Both the position numbers and the translations under genes were made by a program. From NCBI RefSeq assembly GCF_022581195.2, contig NC_061474.1:1178001-1242000 (forward strand): a stretch of 64,000 nt of DNA, given 5' to 3'. This document shows, in pieces, positions 43,340 through 54,799 of the stretch. Position 1 is the first letter of the stretch; each line of letters opens with the position of its first letter. Under the pieces are notes generated by a model, which was not told the origin of the DNA, searched no databases, and saw only the letters and a list, made by a program, of their open reading frames with translations. This DNA is from Helicoverpa zea (Eukaryota; Arthropoda; Insecta; Lepidoptera; Noctuidae).

Positions 43340-44548
43340 CTTTAGTTACCTGTAGTAAAATGTACAGAAGTTTTGTTTATTTGAAGTCTCTCTATAACCT
43401 AAATAAACTTTTATCTTAAAGAGGAAAGATTTTGTTTCTTTAGACCTTTGGGCTCCAAAATTACTGAATTGATTCGAAAAACTCTTTCACTTTTGGGCAG
43501 CCACAATTGACAGAGGATAATGGCTATACATATTCTATCCAGGTACGGGAAAAAGTTGCACTGGGTTGACAACGCGAGAAACTAACATACATATATGTTT
43601 ACAATCCTTGGATTTTTAGTCTATTGTTTGATGCCAATTGTCGAAAATTGAGGTCTCATATATATTTCACCGTCACTCTACTGACTTGTAACCCGGTCAC
43701 CTATCAAACTACCGACAGCAACAATCTTAGCTTAATTCCATCCATTTATCTACTCAACTACACATTCTAGGCATAAACAGCCTCCTAAACAAGAAAACCA
43801 ACACACCCAAAACCCTCAATTCATTCAAAACAGGAACACGATATTCTAATTTCTAAGTAAAGTCTAAACCGCTATACATTTAAATACGAACTCACACACA
43901 CAGACAAACACGTCTTCATACAATGCGCTGGTGTCGGCTCCTTTGACTAAATGAACCATCCTTTGAGTATCTGCCGCTGCAGTATTCAGTTCGCTAGTTA
44001 AGCTGAACACAAATACTTGAGTGTGTCGGCTTAAATACCAGATATGTGTATGTTTGGAGAAGGTGTGAGGTAGAAGCGATAGGCGGGAGTCTTGTTAAGC
44101 CTAATCCTTACTTTATAAATGTGAAGGTTTGTATGTATGGGCATTTATTCTTATACCTGTGTATGTATGAGTGAACTTGGTAGTGATATAGCATCATATT
44201 GAAATAGCACATATGCTACTTTTTACACAGGTCTAGGAAGAAGCTCGCTCGGGAAACGGATGAAACTGCTGGCAGAAGTAGTAGTATTTTTTTGTTGGTT
44301 ATATTTTCATACTGAAATTATCATCAGTATTAGTTTATACTGCTGAAGAGAGTCCATATTTCCATAATTGGTGCTACGATAAATGAAAACTGTATACTTA
44401 TGAATACCTAATTCTTAAAAGACGCGGAGTTACGATAGCAATACTTAACCATCGCAAAAATGGTGGCCAGTTTTTGTTAGATAATACTTTTTCGTATAAG
44501 AGAATGCTCTTACGGATATTGTGTAAAAACTCAATTTTACGGTTACTC
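43340..44548. other. Unassigned DNA with two old repeats
   Basis: 43420-43575 is a diverged copy of the repeat at 33250-33430. 44100-44290 (TTATAAATGTGAAGGTTTG; CGGATGAAACTGCTGGCAG) is a worn Helitron-type copy in plus orientation. Otherwise nothing recognised. Confidence 0.45.
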
Positions 44549-44598
44549 TTTAAACAAATCCCTTGACAACTAAATCAGGGTCAAGGGATTTGTTTAAA
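44549..44598. repeat. Perfect 19-bp hairpin, 12-base loop
   Basis: TTTAAACAAATCCCTTGAC at 44549-44567 pairs exactly with 44580-44598. The pairing does not continue outward. It is shorter than a normal animal pre-miRNA stem, so I list it only as a palindrome. Confidence 0.85.
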
Positions 44599-45673
44599 AT
44601 TAATTTTAATTTTATTACCATCTAAAAGTTCCTAACTTGTACCACACACGAACTGCACCGAGAGCTATGCAGCACACACTAAGATACTCCAGAAATTGCA
44701 ATAGCCCGCATATTATAGAAAATATCCAAATACCCCACATTATAAACTGAAGCCAAGAACAAGTATTAGCTTCTTGTCATTCCTGATAACTTCCAAGTAT
44801 TTTAATACATCGATAACAAGCTTCAAGTATTTTCTTAAGTTACTTTATATGCTTAAGTTGCGAGTTAAGTTAGTGAGATGCAACTATGTGTAGTTGTAAG
44901 ATTGGAGAAGTTTATCGTTTCTTTAGTTTTTGATCGAGCTGTTGTTCACTTTCTTATTGCAATCCAGCTTTTATCCAACCAGCTAGGTAGACCTTGGATA
45001 ATATTCCTTAAAAATCTTAGTCAGGTAATAACTACATACTATAAGTTTTGGGTTACTACAGGTATCTAGAGGTGTAATAATATGTTTACCACTAGCTTTC
45101 GTCAGCGCCTTACCTGGGTCACGTGAGAATTACTCCCTTGATAAAAAAGAACCTCTTGCCTGCCTCGCCACATTTCTAGCAAGACTATCTTACACTGAAA
45201 CAATTTTCCAAATCGATCCAGTATTTCCCGGTTCAAACATGAAATAATTCAACCTAATAATGTTAGTACAGATTTGAATTGGTTGGTGACTTACAGACAG
45301 ACACAATTCCTTTGCCATTTATAATATTACCAAGGATTTCAAGTTCATTTGCACCATCGACCACAAACCAACTCGCAAACCAAGCTAATATATGCGCATC
45401 TATACAATCAAACTGTTTGTCCGTAAGTCATCTGTGACTACTCAATCAGTGGATACAATAACGCTATGCAATTATAAACCTTATGTAGTAGGATCATGGT
45501 TGAGATTACAATGTGGTTGTTGTTTTGTTGTGTTAAGGAGTAACAAGGCTTGATATTCCATGGTATTGAGACGTTTAAGGTGTGGTGTCCATTGTGACAT
45601 ACGGTACGATATTTTTAGTAAAAATATAACTATAGGATAATGGGGAACTACTCCGATTACTAAGATAAAAAGT
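44599..45673. other. Unassigned DNA
   Basis: Nothing recognised. Confidence 0.5.
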
Positions 45674-45822
45674 AATAGTATAGTTATCGGCACGGATATT
45701 GAGCTCTCGGCGGAAGAGTGGGGATCGCTTTGCGCACTGTACACATAAGGCAATAAACCAATAAATCGCTTCTGCGCAGGTGAAGGTCAGGGCTCAATAT
45801 CCCTGCCGATGATTATACTATT
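45674..45822. mobile_element. 149-bp MITE with 33-bp imperfect TIRs
   Basis: AATAGTATAGTTATCGGC at 45674 and its mirror ending at 45822 form 33-bp TIRs with a few mismatches (45674-45706 and 45790-45822). The core contains TGCGCACTGTACACATAAGG and ATCGCTTCTGCGCAGGTGA. This is a compact, common moth MITE. No coding frame. Confidence 0.85.
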
Positions 45823-46282
45823 TTAAACTAGGTTGGATTGCAACCGATATTTGCATTTTGCTCAGGTGTGAGGAACAAGCATCCAAACATTTATATATTC
45901 AAACTTAATAGAAGGATAGTTAAGTAATATTTTTCTAAAAATATGCAGAAATCTACTTTCATGGTGTAGGTATACCGAAGATTGAGAATCATGTTGTGAG
46001 GAAGGTGATGATCATAAATGGGGATGAATATACAGGAATAAGATGATAGAGGAATAGATTATGTAAAAGTCGATATGGCTGGAAAAAATATCAACAGTGA
46101 GATGACGGTAGATAGAAGAATTCGGAAGGAGAAAACTTGCTGTGCCGTACCGTATCTACAATGGATACTCAACTAACATACGTAGGCACGGATTGTATTA
46201 GCTGGTTCGCCACTGATTACACTGTGGGATATTGTTTGATAATTGCTGTAGGTTTCACCGTAATGGTGTAACTGTTACTTCT
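45823..46282. other. Unassigned DNA
   Basis: Nothing recognised before the LINE remnant. Confidence 0.45.
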
Positions 46283-46846
46283 AGTAAGCCGCACTTTCGG
46301 GATCTAAATATCTTGACAGTACCGTCGCTGTATATCTATGAGGTTTTGATGTTTGTGAAAAACAATATGCACTTGTTTAGTCATGTAGAAAGTCAACGTC
46401 GCTCAGATAAGTTACAAACAATAGCTACTAAGACTGCTTTTGCTCATAAAAGTGTTTACACAATGGCACCTAAATTGTATAATAAATTACCTTGTGATAT
46501 TAGAAATAGTAAGAATAATAATGAATTTAAAAATAAGCTCTTCAAGCTACTAAAATACAAAGTATACTATTCAGTCAAAGAGTATTTGGATGACAAATTC
46601 TGATGACGATTTATATATATATTTTTTTTAATACTTATGACATTAACACAACTTTATTGACACATTTTTTTATTATTATTATTTCTTTTATTTTGACATT
46701 CATATACTTGGACATTTTATATTATTGTAATCTCTTAAATAATTTTGTATGCCTATCGGGACATGGCTTGTACATAAATCTGTAGAAAACACCTGTAATC
46801 ACCCCTGTTTCACAAAATGAATAAATTGATTTGATTTGATTTAGAT
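46283..46846 (+). pseudogene. LINE ORF2 C-terminal remnant and 3' UTR
   Basis: Codons from 46283 read HFRDLNILTVPSLYIYEVLM, KTAFAHKSVYTMAPKLYNKL and PCDIRN to a stop at 46603. This is the region after the RT thumb of CR1/Jockey-like elements; compare the end of the intact ORF2 at 22725-25799 (YVLNSLPDDIRN) and the minus-strand remnant at 51460-51850. A 3' UTR of about 240 bp ends in a (TTGAT)n tail at 46821-46844. Severely 5'-truncated. Confidence 0.85.
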
Positions 46847-46893
46847 GTTGATGAGAAGCAAAACAATATTTGGATTATTTTAAGTAACTCTTA

Positions 46894-47033
46894 AACATCG
46901 AATCAAGTAAGTCTGACACCAGTCTAACCAAAGTTGTAAAGCACTGGTACTCAGCTACATCTGGTTAGACTGGAAGCCGACCCCATAGTTGGGAAAAAGG
47001 CTCGGAGGATGATGATGAACATCGAATCAAGTA
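46894..47033 (+). mobile_element. SINE-1, 5'-truncated, 16-bp target duplication
   Basis: AACATCGAATCAAGTA at 46894-46909 and 47018-47033 brackets a 108-bp insert (46910-47017). The insert carries GCACTGGTACTCAGCTACAT, CTGGTTAGACTGGAAGCCGA and a GAGGATGATGATG tail. Confidence 0.94.
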
Positions 47034-47319
47034 GGAATCTGTGTCACGTTAAAAAAATATCTTAGTATGTAATAATGCGAAATCATATCTAAAAAATACA
47101 TATAAACATCTGAAATGAGGAACTTCTCATTTTCAAGAAGTTTGATAATAAAAGAACGATTTAGTGTAATCTTGATGCGGTTATGCTACGCATTTGCTAC
47201 GGCGTAGCACTTTTGCTACGGTTGCTACGCAGTAACCTGCTAAGCTACGTAATTATATTTTTCCTTCATATGGTCAAAGAACGTTGTCGTAGATAGAGCG
47301 AAGTGAACATAAGAAAAAT
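47034..47319. other. Unassigned DNA with CTACG-rich patch
   Basis: 47180-47255 has many GCTACG/CGTAGC words (TGCTACGCATTTGCTACGG, CGTAGCAC, GTTGCTACGC). Together with 11690-11760 this suggests a dispersed palindromic repeat. Confidence 0.5.
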
Positions 47320-47510
47320 GGCGTCCACGGCCGATTTCGGCCACGGCGGCTGTTCTCACTTAAGGAGATCAGCCAGCTGCGCAGGACATATTATAATTCA
47401 CGAGCACTTGGGCAGACACAGGTGCACTCCCTATTCCTTCACTTTCATAACCCGATGAGACGGCAATCCGACACGACCGGTAAGAAATCAGGCACATAAG
47501 AATCAGGAAC
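47320..47510 (+). repeat. Interspersed repeat with CGGCCGATTTCGGCCACGG
   Basis: The palindrome GGCCGATTTCGGCC is followed by GAGATCAGCCAGCTGCGCAG, GCAGACACAGGTGCACTCC and ACGGCAATCCGACACGACCGG. A reverse relative of the later part is at 52395-52580. The palindrome itself also occurs at about 1763, in the 3' UTR of the LINE remnant. Confidence 0.7.
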
Positions 47511-47832
47511 ATAAGAGAATATATAGGGGAGCATATAAGAGAATACATAAGAGAGTACATAAGAGAATACATAAGAGAGTATATAAGAGAATACATAAGA
47601 GAGTATATAAGAGAATACATAAGAGAGTACATAAGAGAGTATATAAGAGAATACATAAGAGAGTATATAAGAGAATACATCAGAGAATACATAAGAGAAT
47701 ACATAACAGAGTATATAAGAGGAGTATATAAGAGAATACATAACAGAGTATATAAGAGGAGTACATAAGAGAGTATATAAGAGAATACATAAGAGAGTAT
47801 ATAAGAGAATACATAGGAGAGTATATATGTGT
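47511..47832 (+). repeat. 12-bp minisatellite, ATAAGAGARTAY
   Basis: About 25 tandem units of ATAAGAGA(A/G)TA(C/T), with local variants (AACAGAGTAT; AGAGGAGTAT), many arranged as alternating pairs. Because 12 is a multiple of 3, several minus-strand frames stay open (YSLMYSLI-type repeats). That is a by-product of the period, not evidence of a protein. Confidence 0.95.
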
Positions 47833-48729
47833 AGATACATCCTATACTTACACGTAGATAAGCACTAAATACCTAGTTTGCGGTTTAACCCACACACCTT
47901 TGTGGCATGTTACAGTAACAAGGCACAGTTAAATATAATCTCTTATAAACAGTTGTGAAGCCACGTACTACGTTGGTAACAATGTCAGTCACACACGTAT
48001 GTGCTCGATGCACGACGCTCAGGGGCTTGATTCTGCTGATATTACTTAAGTGACTTACGATTGATATCCAACTGAGATCCATCACGACTCAATTACGATT
48101 GAAGCGTTTGCGGCATTCCACAATTTTTTCTTTTAAATAAATGTTTTTATCCTTTTCCAGTGATACAATAATGAATCACATGATTCTCACGTCTGCAAAT
48201 GATTAACGACTGTAATGTGATTGTAAACCCAAAATACCACACACCCTGAAGAAATTATAGACTAATGACAATTAAATGAAACATACTAGGGGCAGAATGC
48301 CCGCTGAAGTTGAAACTTTAAATCCAATTATCACATTATTAACCTAGCAGAATTGAGCCCCAATAGGTACTGACATCACGCAAAGCTCGTCGATGTACAT
48401 GCGTGTGTGAGTGATATTTTTACGAACGTTAGTAGGTAGCTTCATAACTGTACTACTTTATTCTGTGACCAAGGTAACCGAGCGTGCCGTCCCTTTTTAA
48501 TTCGTTGTGAGGAAATGAGATGCATGTGGTTAGTCTTTGTAGTGGCTTTTCATTCTTTGGGTATTTGTTCATGTGATGTTAAGTTGTTGGATGGTGGGGT
48601 TCGAGTCTTGGGTTAGGTAAAATGTATTTATTTCGACAATAATGCTATATTGAGCATCAGGAAAAATCGATGTACACCGAAATTACACTGTTTATTCATG
48701 AAATACTGTATACATATATCCTAATAATA
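47833..48729. other. Unassigned DNA
   Basis: No gene or repeat recognised. Confidence 0.5.
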
Positions 48730-48887
48730 TCCTTCCTACTTCCTGCTAATAGTAGAATGGACCTAGAATGTATGGATGTATGTTTGATATACTTTTACGA
48801 AAAACGGCTGGACCGATTTGGTTAAAAATTTGTGATACCCTACTTTTATCAACATACCACGCAGGCGAAGCCGCGGTCGGGGGCTAG
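48730..48887 (+). mobile_element. Mini-Helitron, ~158 bp, diverged 5' end
   Basis: Ends with a GC hairpin (ACGCAGGCGAAGCCGCGG) and CTAG at 48884-48887, followed by T. The body has ACGGCTGGACCGATTTGG. The 5' end near 48730 (TCCTTCCTACTTCCTGCTAA) is rearranged relative to other copies. Confidence 0.7.
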
Positions 48888-49309
48888 TAAATTGATAAAC
48901 GGATAACTTTTTTTTTGTTTGTTCATTATTTTGTAAAAATCCATACATCATGCACTTGCTTCATACAATAAAAGAATATCCCGTAGGTACTAGGTATATA
49001 CCACTTGGACGGGTAAACCTCTTACAGAGTAGGTCATACTCAGGTGAGGTTAAGGCAGCCCTCCGTTCCTCCCGTCACGTTCTACCAATTGAACAACGCG
49101 TAGCTTTGAGTTATGGTGACGTACCTTTATGTATGTGTTGTATTTATAAATAGAGGAGTTTTCTTAGTATTATTATACGAAGAAAGTTGTTATTTGTGTA
49201 TGTAAAAGAAAATAATAGGTACAATGTTTGATGACGAAATCTGCGGTGACGATGTGTTGGAAATACATTATCTTTTGTTTGTTAAAATATGTGATGTATT
49301 TAGTTCCTA
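48888..49309. other. Unassigned DNA
   Basis: Nothing recognised. Confidence 0.45.
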
Positions 49310-49389
49310 TTATTATCCGTCCATCATCATCCTCCGAGCCTTTTTCCCAACTATGTTGGGGTCGGCTTCCAGTCTTATTATCCGTCCAT
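49310..49389 (-). mobile_element. 50-bp SINE-1 tail with 15-bp target duplication
   Basis: TTATTATCCGTCCAT at 49310-49324 and 49375-49389 brackets just 50 bp of SINE-1 tail (CATCATCCTCCGAGCC through TATGTTGGGGTCGGCTTCC). It is an extreme 5' truncation with perfect insertion hallmarks. Confidence 0.94.
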
Positions 49390-51189
49390 TCGTTTTATAT
49401 CAAATCATACAGGTAGCACAATTATGTATCGTATTTCATTATATTTTACAACCGAAAAGAGAACTTGGTTTTTCTTTTTAAAAGAATTAACCGAAAAAGA
49501 GAGGTTCTTAGTTTTTATTAAGTCAGTTCAAACATTATCTTTTGTCAACTCAATAATCAACTATTAGTACCTATAAAGAAATAACTCAGTTTATTTTTAA
49601 TAACGACATTTAACAATCCATTAATGAGTTCTGCAAATAAATATATGAATACATACATAAGCCGAAAGTAACGAAACAATTAGAGAATACGTATAATGGA
49701 GCGAGGCGTAAATTAAAACTGTCAGCCTTCGCGTACTACGCGCGATATGTGTATGGGAGAACGGCGGGCCACCAAAACCGCGAGTACATTACTATTTTAT
49801 TTTATTTACATTTTATGTACACACTGTAAATGACAATTTGAAATGGCATAACATAACTGAGTAAAAAGATACTGCTTATTTCAAAAGAAATTTCTACCAG
49901 CAGACCTGCGAAAGGAAATGTGAGAAGAAAGATGTAGACGATAGTGTGCGAGTGTTAAAAGACATGCACAAAAAACTTAGAAATATATGTAGAAATATAA
50001 AAATATCTTAATATATACTTATGTAAATACATAACGCTAACACTTTTAAATAAATTCGTATTCATATTTGTCTTATTTTTGCTTTTCCTACAGAATGATT
50101 TTACTTCAACTCAATAAATTGTAGATTTTGTACAATCAAGGATGTCCTACTATAGAGCGTTAAATGATTAATTGACTAATGATGATAAGTAGCCTTTCTC
50201 CATAAGTGAGTTATGTAGCTAAAATATGTTCAAATTGGAGCAGTAGTTCCTGAGTTTAGCGCATTCAAACAAAGAAACACTTCAGCTTCATAATATTAGT
50301 ATAGATATGAAACCAATTAATTACCACTCAAGCTCACTAGTTTCAGGGCCACACAAGGCAAGTGGGTCGACGTTCAAGGAATGCAATAAGACGGGGTTAC
50401 GTCGACGCCTGAAAAACTGAAGTCTATCTCCTATACTATTGTAATGCCGTTATATAACCGCTCTTGTTTTCGTTCTGCACAAATTTACAGAGAATATGTA
50501 GCTTTCTGGAATATTTTTCTGTATGTTTTCTATGTGAGAGTAACTTTATTATACTAGTGAGGAATTTTCAACACATGTTTATATCTTATATATAAACATG
50601 AATTGCTGTTCGTTAGTCTTCCTTAAACTCGAGAATGGCATGACCGATTTCGCTTATTTTGGTTTTAAAATGTTTTTAGAAGTCTAGGAAAGGTTTAAAC
50701 GATACGAAGATTGTTGGGTTCGCTAGTGGACTATATAATTTTTATAGACATCTTTAGAATTATGGTAAAATGGTTATTAAAAGTGGTTGGCATCTGTGCT
50801 TTGATTTTATACAGCTAAAGTGTTTTCCGGTTGAGAAAATTAGTATATACAATCTTTTCTTGCTACTTCTATAATCTATCCTAGAAATGCACTTTAAGTT
50901 TAAGACTCTTCATTATAAACCCTTCCTTGTTGTGCCTGCGAGGAAGTTTATCATGAAAATCTATTGCAAGCTCATGGTCTATTAAAAGTTTTATCGCATA
51001 ATCTCGCCTTCGATTACAATATAGTACAGGTATTCTTGTAGCGTGAAAGTGTTTATAACAGTTGTGTACTTATTTTATAACTGGCGACCCGCCCAGCTTT
51101 GCATGCTAGTTAATAGATGATGTTATACGTATGTATACCTTCCTCTTTAATCACTCTATATACAAAACTATTGTATAAGTTGTTTTGTA
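49390..51189. other. Unassigned DNA with one worn repeat
   Basis: 50185-50305 (GAGCAGTAGTTCCTGAGTTT; TTCATAATATTAGTATAGAT) is a widespread moth repeat tail. The rest shows nothing I recognise. Confidence 0.45.
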
Positions 51190-51850
51190 TACTAAGTCAA
51201 AGTCAAAGTCAAAATCGTTTATTGAAAATAGGCTAGATTCTAGCACTTTTTCACGTCAAAAAATACAAAATAACAGCACCCCCAAAACGCCCCCCTTTCA
51301 CCACTTCCTAGTGTTATGGCTGGGAAGAAGAAGTGGTGAAGAACAAACTTCCCAGCAACACAGCTGTCTATTACAATTTAATTATAATTAAATTACAATT
51401 ATACAATTCAGTATTAGTCACAAAAAATATATATATATAAAAAACACTTGTTGTCCACTTCAGAGCTGCCATCTGCGTGTATCTGTGAAATAATCATTAA
51501 TGTTATAATAAGCCTTTTTAATCAGAATATCCTTAATTTTGATTTTAAAAGAACTGTCCGTTAGTTCTAGTAAATGAACTGGGATTCTATTATAAATGCG
51601 TATACAAAGGCCCACAAACGAACCGTGCACTTTATGCAATCGATAGTTAGATGCGGTTAATTTATGTTTATTTCTAGTGTTGAAATTGTGCACGTCACTC
51701 TTTTTACTAAATAACTCTATGTTTTGCCTTACATATATTATATTGGCATAAATATATTGAGACGCCACAGTCAGAACACCAATATCTTTAAACCTTTCCC
51801 TTAGGGAGACTCTAGTACCTAGTCGGTATATAGCACGGATAGTAGACTAT
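51190..51850 (-). pseudogene. LINE ORF2 C-terminal remnant and 3' UTR, minus
   Basis: Minus-strand codons from 51850 read AIYRLGTRVSLRERFKDIGV, SQYIYANIIYVRQN, FNTRNKHKLTASNYRLHK and GLCIRIYNRIPVHL to a stop at 51460. This is the C-terminal region of a CR1/Jockey-like LINE. The 3' UTR continues to a (GACTTT)n tail at about 51195-51215 and contains the GTTGCTGGGAAGTTTGTTC block shared with 32410-32590 and 52640-52800. A stop lies just above 51850; RT and endonuclease are absent. Confidence 0.85.
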
Positions 51851-52394
51851 GTAGTGATGGTCAACTTCTGCCTGTTAAATATATTTATAATAATTAGTAC
51901 ATAGACAAACTTTTTTGAATGGCGTTTGGCTAATAAAAATTGACCACTATGTCCCACCTCTAAAAACAACTTCCTGCAATTGGGTGAATAGCGGCCTAGG
52001 CCCAGTATACATACGCGCAACTGGTACATACGCGACAGACAAATAGAAATAGTAGTAAAATTACTATCCCCGACTACAAACAGACCACACAGAAAAACCA
52101 GCCATAAGCACAAGCATATTAAAAAACCAATAAATTTCGCTAATGTGCTACAAAAACAAGATTTTGGCTACAAACGTAATAAATAAGTTTGCCGTCCATA
52201 GCTGCAAATGTTAAATGATGCGTGAACCGCGCCATACTAACGCAGCAATGGATAATTAGCTGTGTTAACGTTTAATGTATCGTGCGGGAATTTGATGTAT
52301 ATGTTTAGGCCTGCTGATTTATTTATTTTTCAGTAGGCTGTATACATTGTTTTACTTAGAAATGAAAAAAGTTACAGATTTGGATAAAATATTG
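51851..52394. other. Unassigned DNA
   Basis: An 88-codon minus-strand open frame ends just upstream of the LINE remnant but shows no domain. Confidence 0.45.
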
Positions 52395-52580
52395 TTAAGG
52401 CGCCTGATCTCTCTCCGGTCGTGTCGGATCACCGTCCCATCGGGCTATGGGAGTGAAGGAATAGTGAGTGCAGCTGTGTCCAAGCAAATGCTTGTGCACT
52501 ATATGTCCTGTGCAGATTGGTGATCTCTTTAAATGAGTTGCTGACCATTGTCTGGGACTCAAATATTACTTTTAACGTAA
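52395..52580 (-). repeat. Interspersed repeat, reverse relative of 47320-47510
   Basis: GATCTCTCTCCGGTCGTGTC, GATGG-free CCGTCCCATCGGGCTATGGG, TGTGTCCAAGCAAATGCTTG and GTCCTGTGCAGA correspond in reverse to blocks at 47390-47510. Confidence 0.7.
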
Positions 52581-52639
52581 ATAAACGACTAGTACTGAGT
52601 ACTACTACTAAAACTGTATTTTGTATATAACCGAGTCTT

Positions 52640-52830
52640 CAAACCATATAGACAGAATTGTGTTGCTAGGGAGTTAGTTCCACCATTTCTTATTCCCAGC
52701 AATAAAAAAATGGCAGGAGTTTTGGGGGCTGTCTTTGGTAAATTTGACCTATGGAAGGTGCTGATTTTAAGCCTTCTTTGAATAAATGAAATCTTTACAA
52801 AGTTTTTTATACAGATTCCTGTAACAATCA
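52640..52830 (+). repeat. LINE 3'-UTR fragment, plus
   Basis: TTGTGTTGCTAGGGAGTTAG, TTCTTATTCCCAGCAA and GGCAGGAGTTTTGGGGGCTG are the reverse of the 3' UTR at 51240-51360. No coding part remains. Confidence 0.65.
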
Positions 52831-52955
52831 TAACAGCTATTATTTAGCCATAAGACAGCAGCGGACTGATAGCCTGAATACGAGCAAGATAACTCAGGGC
52901 GCAAATCCTGCAATGTTTAATTGCTGAGACGTGACTCCTGGTACTAAGGACTCGG

Positions 52956-53517
52956 TTGAGCACCTTGGATTTCTTGAGATTTGGGAGTTTAATGTTTGAA
53001 ACATTGAAGTTTTTATTTTGAGTTGTATTTGAGTAAAAAAAGAGTAGGTATTTGTAATTTTTGTTTGTTTCGGAATATTAGATTTATTTTGATTCACGAG
53101 GGAAATAGTTATAGTATATCATCTAGTTTAGAACTGAGAGCAAGTATATAAAAGTCTAGCTATTTCCCGAAGTTTCACCCATCTCGGGAACTTCCCATAG
53201 CTGTGTAAAACGTAGTCAATGTCCTGCCAAGTGTAATTGAGCACCTTGGATTTCTTGAGATTTGGGAGTTTAATGTTTGAAACATTGAAGTTTTTATTTT
53301 GAGTTGTATTTGAGTAAAAAAAGAGTAGGTATTTGTAATTTTTGTTTGTTTCGGAATATTAGATTTATTTTGATTCACGAGGGAAATAGTTATAGTATAT
53401 CATCTAGTTTAGAACTGAGAGCAAGTATATAAAAGTCTAGCTATTTCCCGAAGTTTCACCCATCTCGGGAACTTCCCATAGCTGTGTAAAACGTAGTCAA
53501 TGTCCTGCCAAGTGTAA
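52956..53517 (+). repeat. Perfect-looking 281-bp tandem duplication
   Basis: Copy 1 (52956-53236) and copy 2 (53237-53517) start TTGAGCACCTTGGATTTC and end CTGCCAAGTGTAA. I saw no difference between them. Each contains CTAGCTATTTCCCGAAGTTT, so the 3'-end region of a minus-strand Helitron-type repeat lies inside the duplicated unit. Confidence 0.92.
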
Positions 53518-53602
53518 AATTTTATTTTAATCTTTTCAGTAGCTTTGTCTTGAAAAACCGAGAGACAGACACACAAAGAAACTGTCGCATTTATAATATA
53601 AC
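53438..53602 (-). repeat. Helitron-type repeat, worn
   Basis: CTAGCTATTTCCCGAAGTTTCA at the left (in parts) and CGCATTTATAATATA at the right fit the two ends of a minus-strand Helitron copy. A GAGAGACAGACACAC tract lies between them. The left end is repeated once more at about 53156 because of the tandem duplication. Confidence 0.5.
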
Positions 53603-54057
53603 TGAACACCATTATTTAATTAATTATACCAATCCATATAAAGTGCTAAATAGATTTATTATAGACTAATGGTTACGAACAACCATTTTTACCCCTCACG
53701 GAAAATCAACCCTACATAATATATAACAAAGACATAAATACCGCTTTTATACAGAATTGTAAGGAAAAGTTTTTCCTGCAGTCTCAAAAGAAAAGTGCTA
53801 TGATCAGCGTTTTCTTTTACACATGATGTATTATATTTCATTCGGTAAGCATCGTCAGTCTGGTAGTCAATAGTGACATCACTGTGTTTAGTTCATTCAT
53901 TCTTTTTCGTTCACTCTTATTCTTGCCTTACATCGATTTCTTATATTGTCTTGTATGTTTTTGTTGGATTTATGTATACCTAGTGAGAATATTGATTTAT
54001 TATGCAGATCTAAAACCTGAAAAACTAATATTTCTCAAAAGTAAAAAAACTTAATTT
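53603..54057. other. Unassigned DNA
   Basis: AT-rich. It leads into the (TTA)n tract where the R4-like cluster begins. Confidence 0.5.
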
Positions 54058-54072
54058 TCAAATAGCAAATAA

Positions 54073-54785
54073 AGATTATTATTATTATTTGTATGTCTCT
54101 AACCGACCACGGGACTACAGAGTCCCGGCTTTTTGGAAGGCGAACGTGGGGCCGAAGCCAACACGCTGAAGCCCTTTTGAGACAACTTTAATGAAATGGT
54201 AACACAAAACCGACGATTATCCCTGTATACACTATAGAAATGTACCCAAGGACAATCCCCGGTTCTGTGCTAAACTATTGCTAACTATGGATGAAAACTA
54301 CTTAGGCTATTGTGATGGGATGCTAATGGACTAGGAATGGGGAAACTACGGGAACTATGGCACCTGCCGATGACAATGTATTAAATACATGTTAAAATGG
54401 CAGGTGGAGACTCGCCAACTCACTTACTGGGCCCCCGGGAATCAGTCACTGAAAAGCAACAAGAGGGCAACAGGGACATGAGCGGCTGAGAAGGGTGAGG
54501 ATACCTCGGCGGACTTTAAACGCAGATCACGCGCTCCCTGTGGGTCCAGCATCACCGGCCCACTCGCCACTTACCACGAGGCACCTACCCTCCGAGCAGG
54601 ACTAACCTTGCTCTAGCGACTCCACTCTGACCGGCCGATGAAGGCAAGCCAAGAGGCGGGAGACCTATCCCCCGTCATGCTTCACTCCGGCAGGCCGGAG
54701 ATGGGGGACAGTATACTCTCCCTGGAGCACTCGGATATATAGCCCCGCGGGGTCGCTACTCCCCGTCATCCGCCTCAGATGCCCT
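54073..54785 (-). mobile_element. Short internally deleted R4/Dong-like element (C)
   Basis: About 710 bp between (TTA)n tracts at 54058-54071 and 54786-54799. Its 3' part (54073-54330, minus) is nearly the same sequence as element D (54800-55045) and shares GGCCGAAGCCAA with the 3' UTR of element B. Its 5' part begins with a GC-rich hairpin (AGCCCCGC at about 54785, complementary to GCGGGGCT at about 54740). No coding frame is present. It looks like a deletion derivative that keeps both ends and may move using enzymes of a full-length relative. Confidence 0.8.
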
Positions 54786-54799
54786 GCGGGGCTATTATT

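Noticed and set aside
44549..44598. microRNA precursor
   Set aside because: The 19-bp stem is exact but too short for a typical animal pre-miRNA, and the pairing ends abruptly at both sides.
47369..47840. Repetitive membrane-like proteins on the minus strand (YSLMYSLI repeats)
   Set aside because: Two frames are open at once because the DNA repeat is 12 bp; no start context, no domain, low-complexity DNA.
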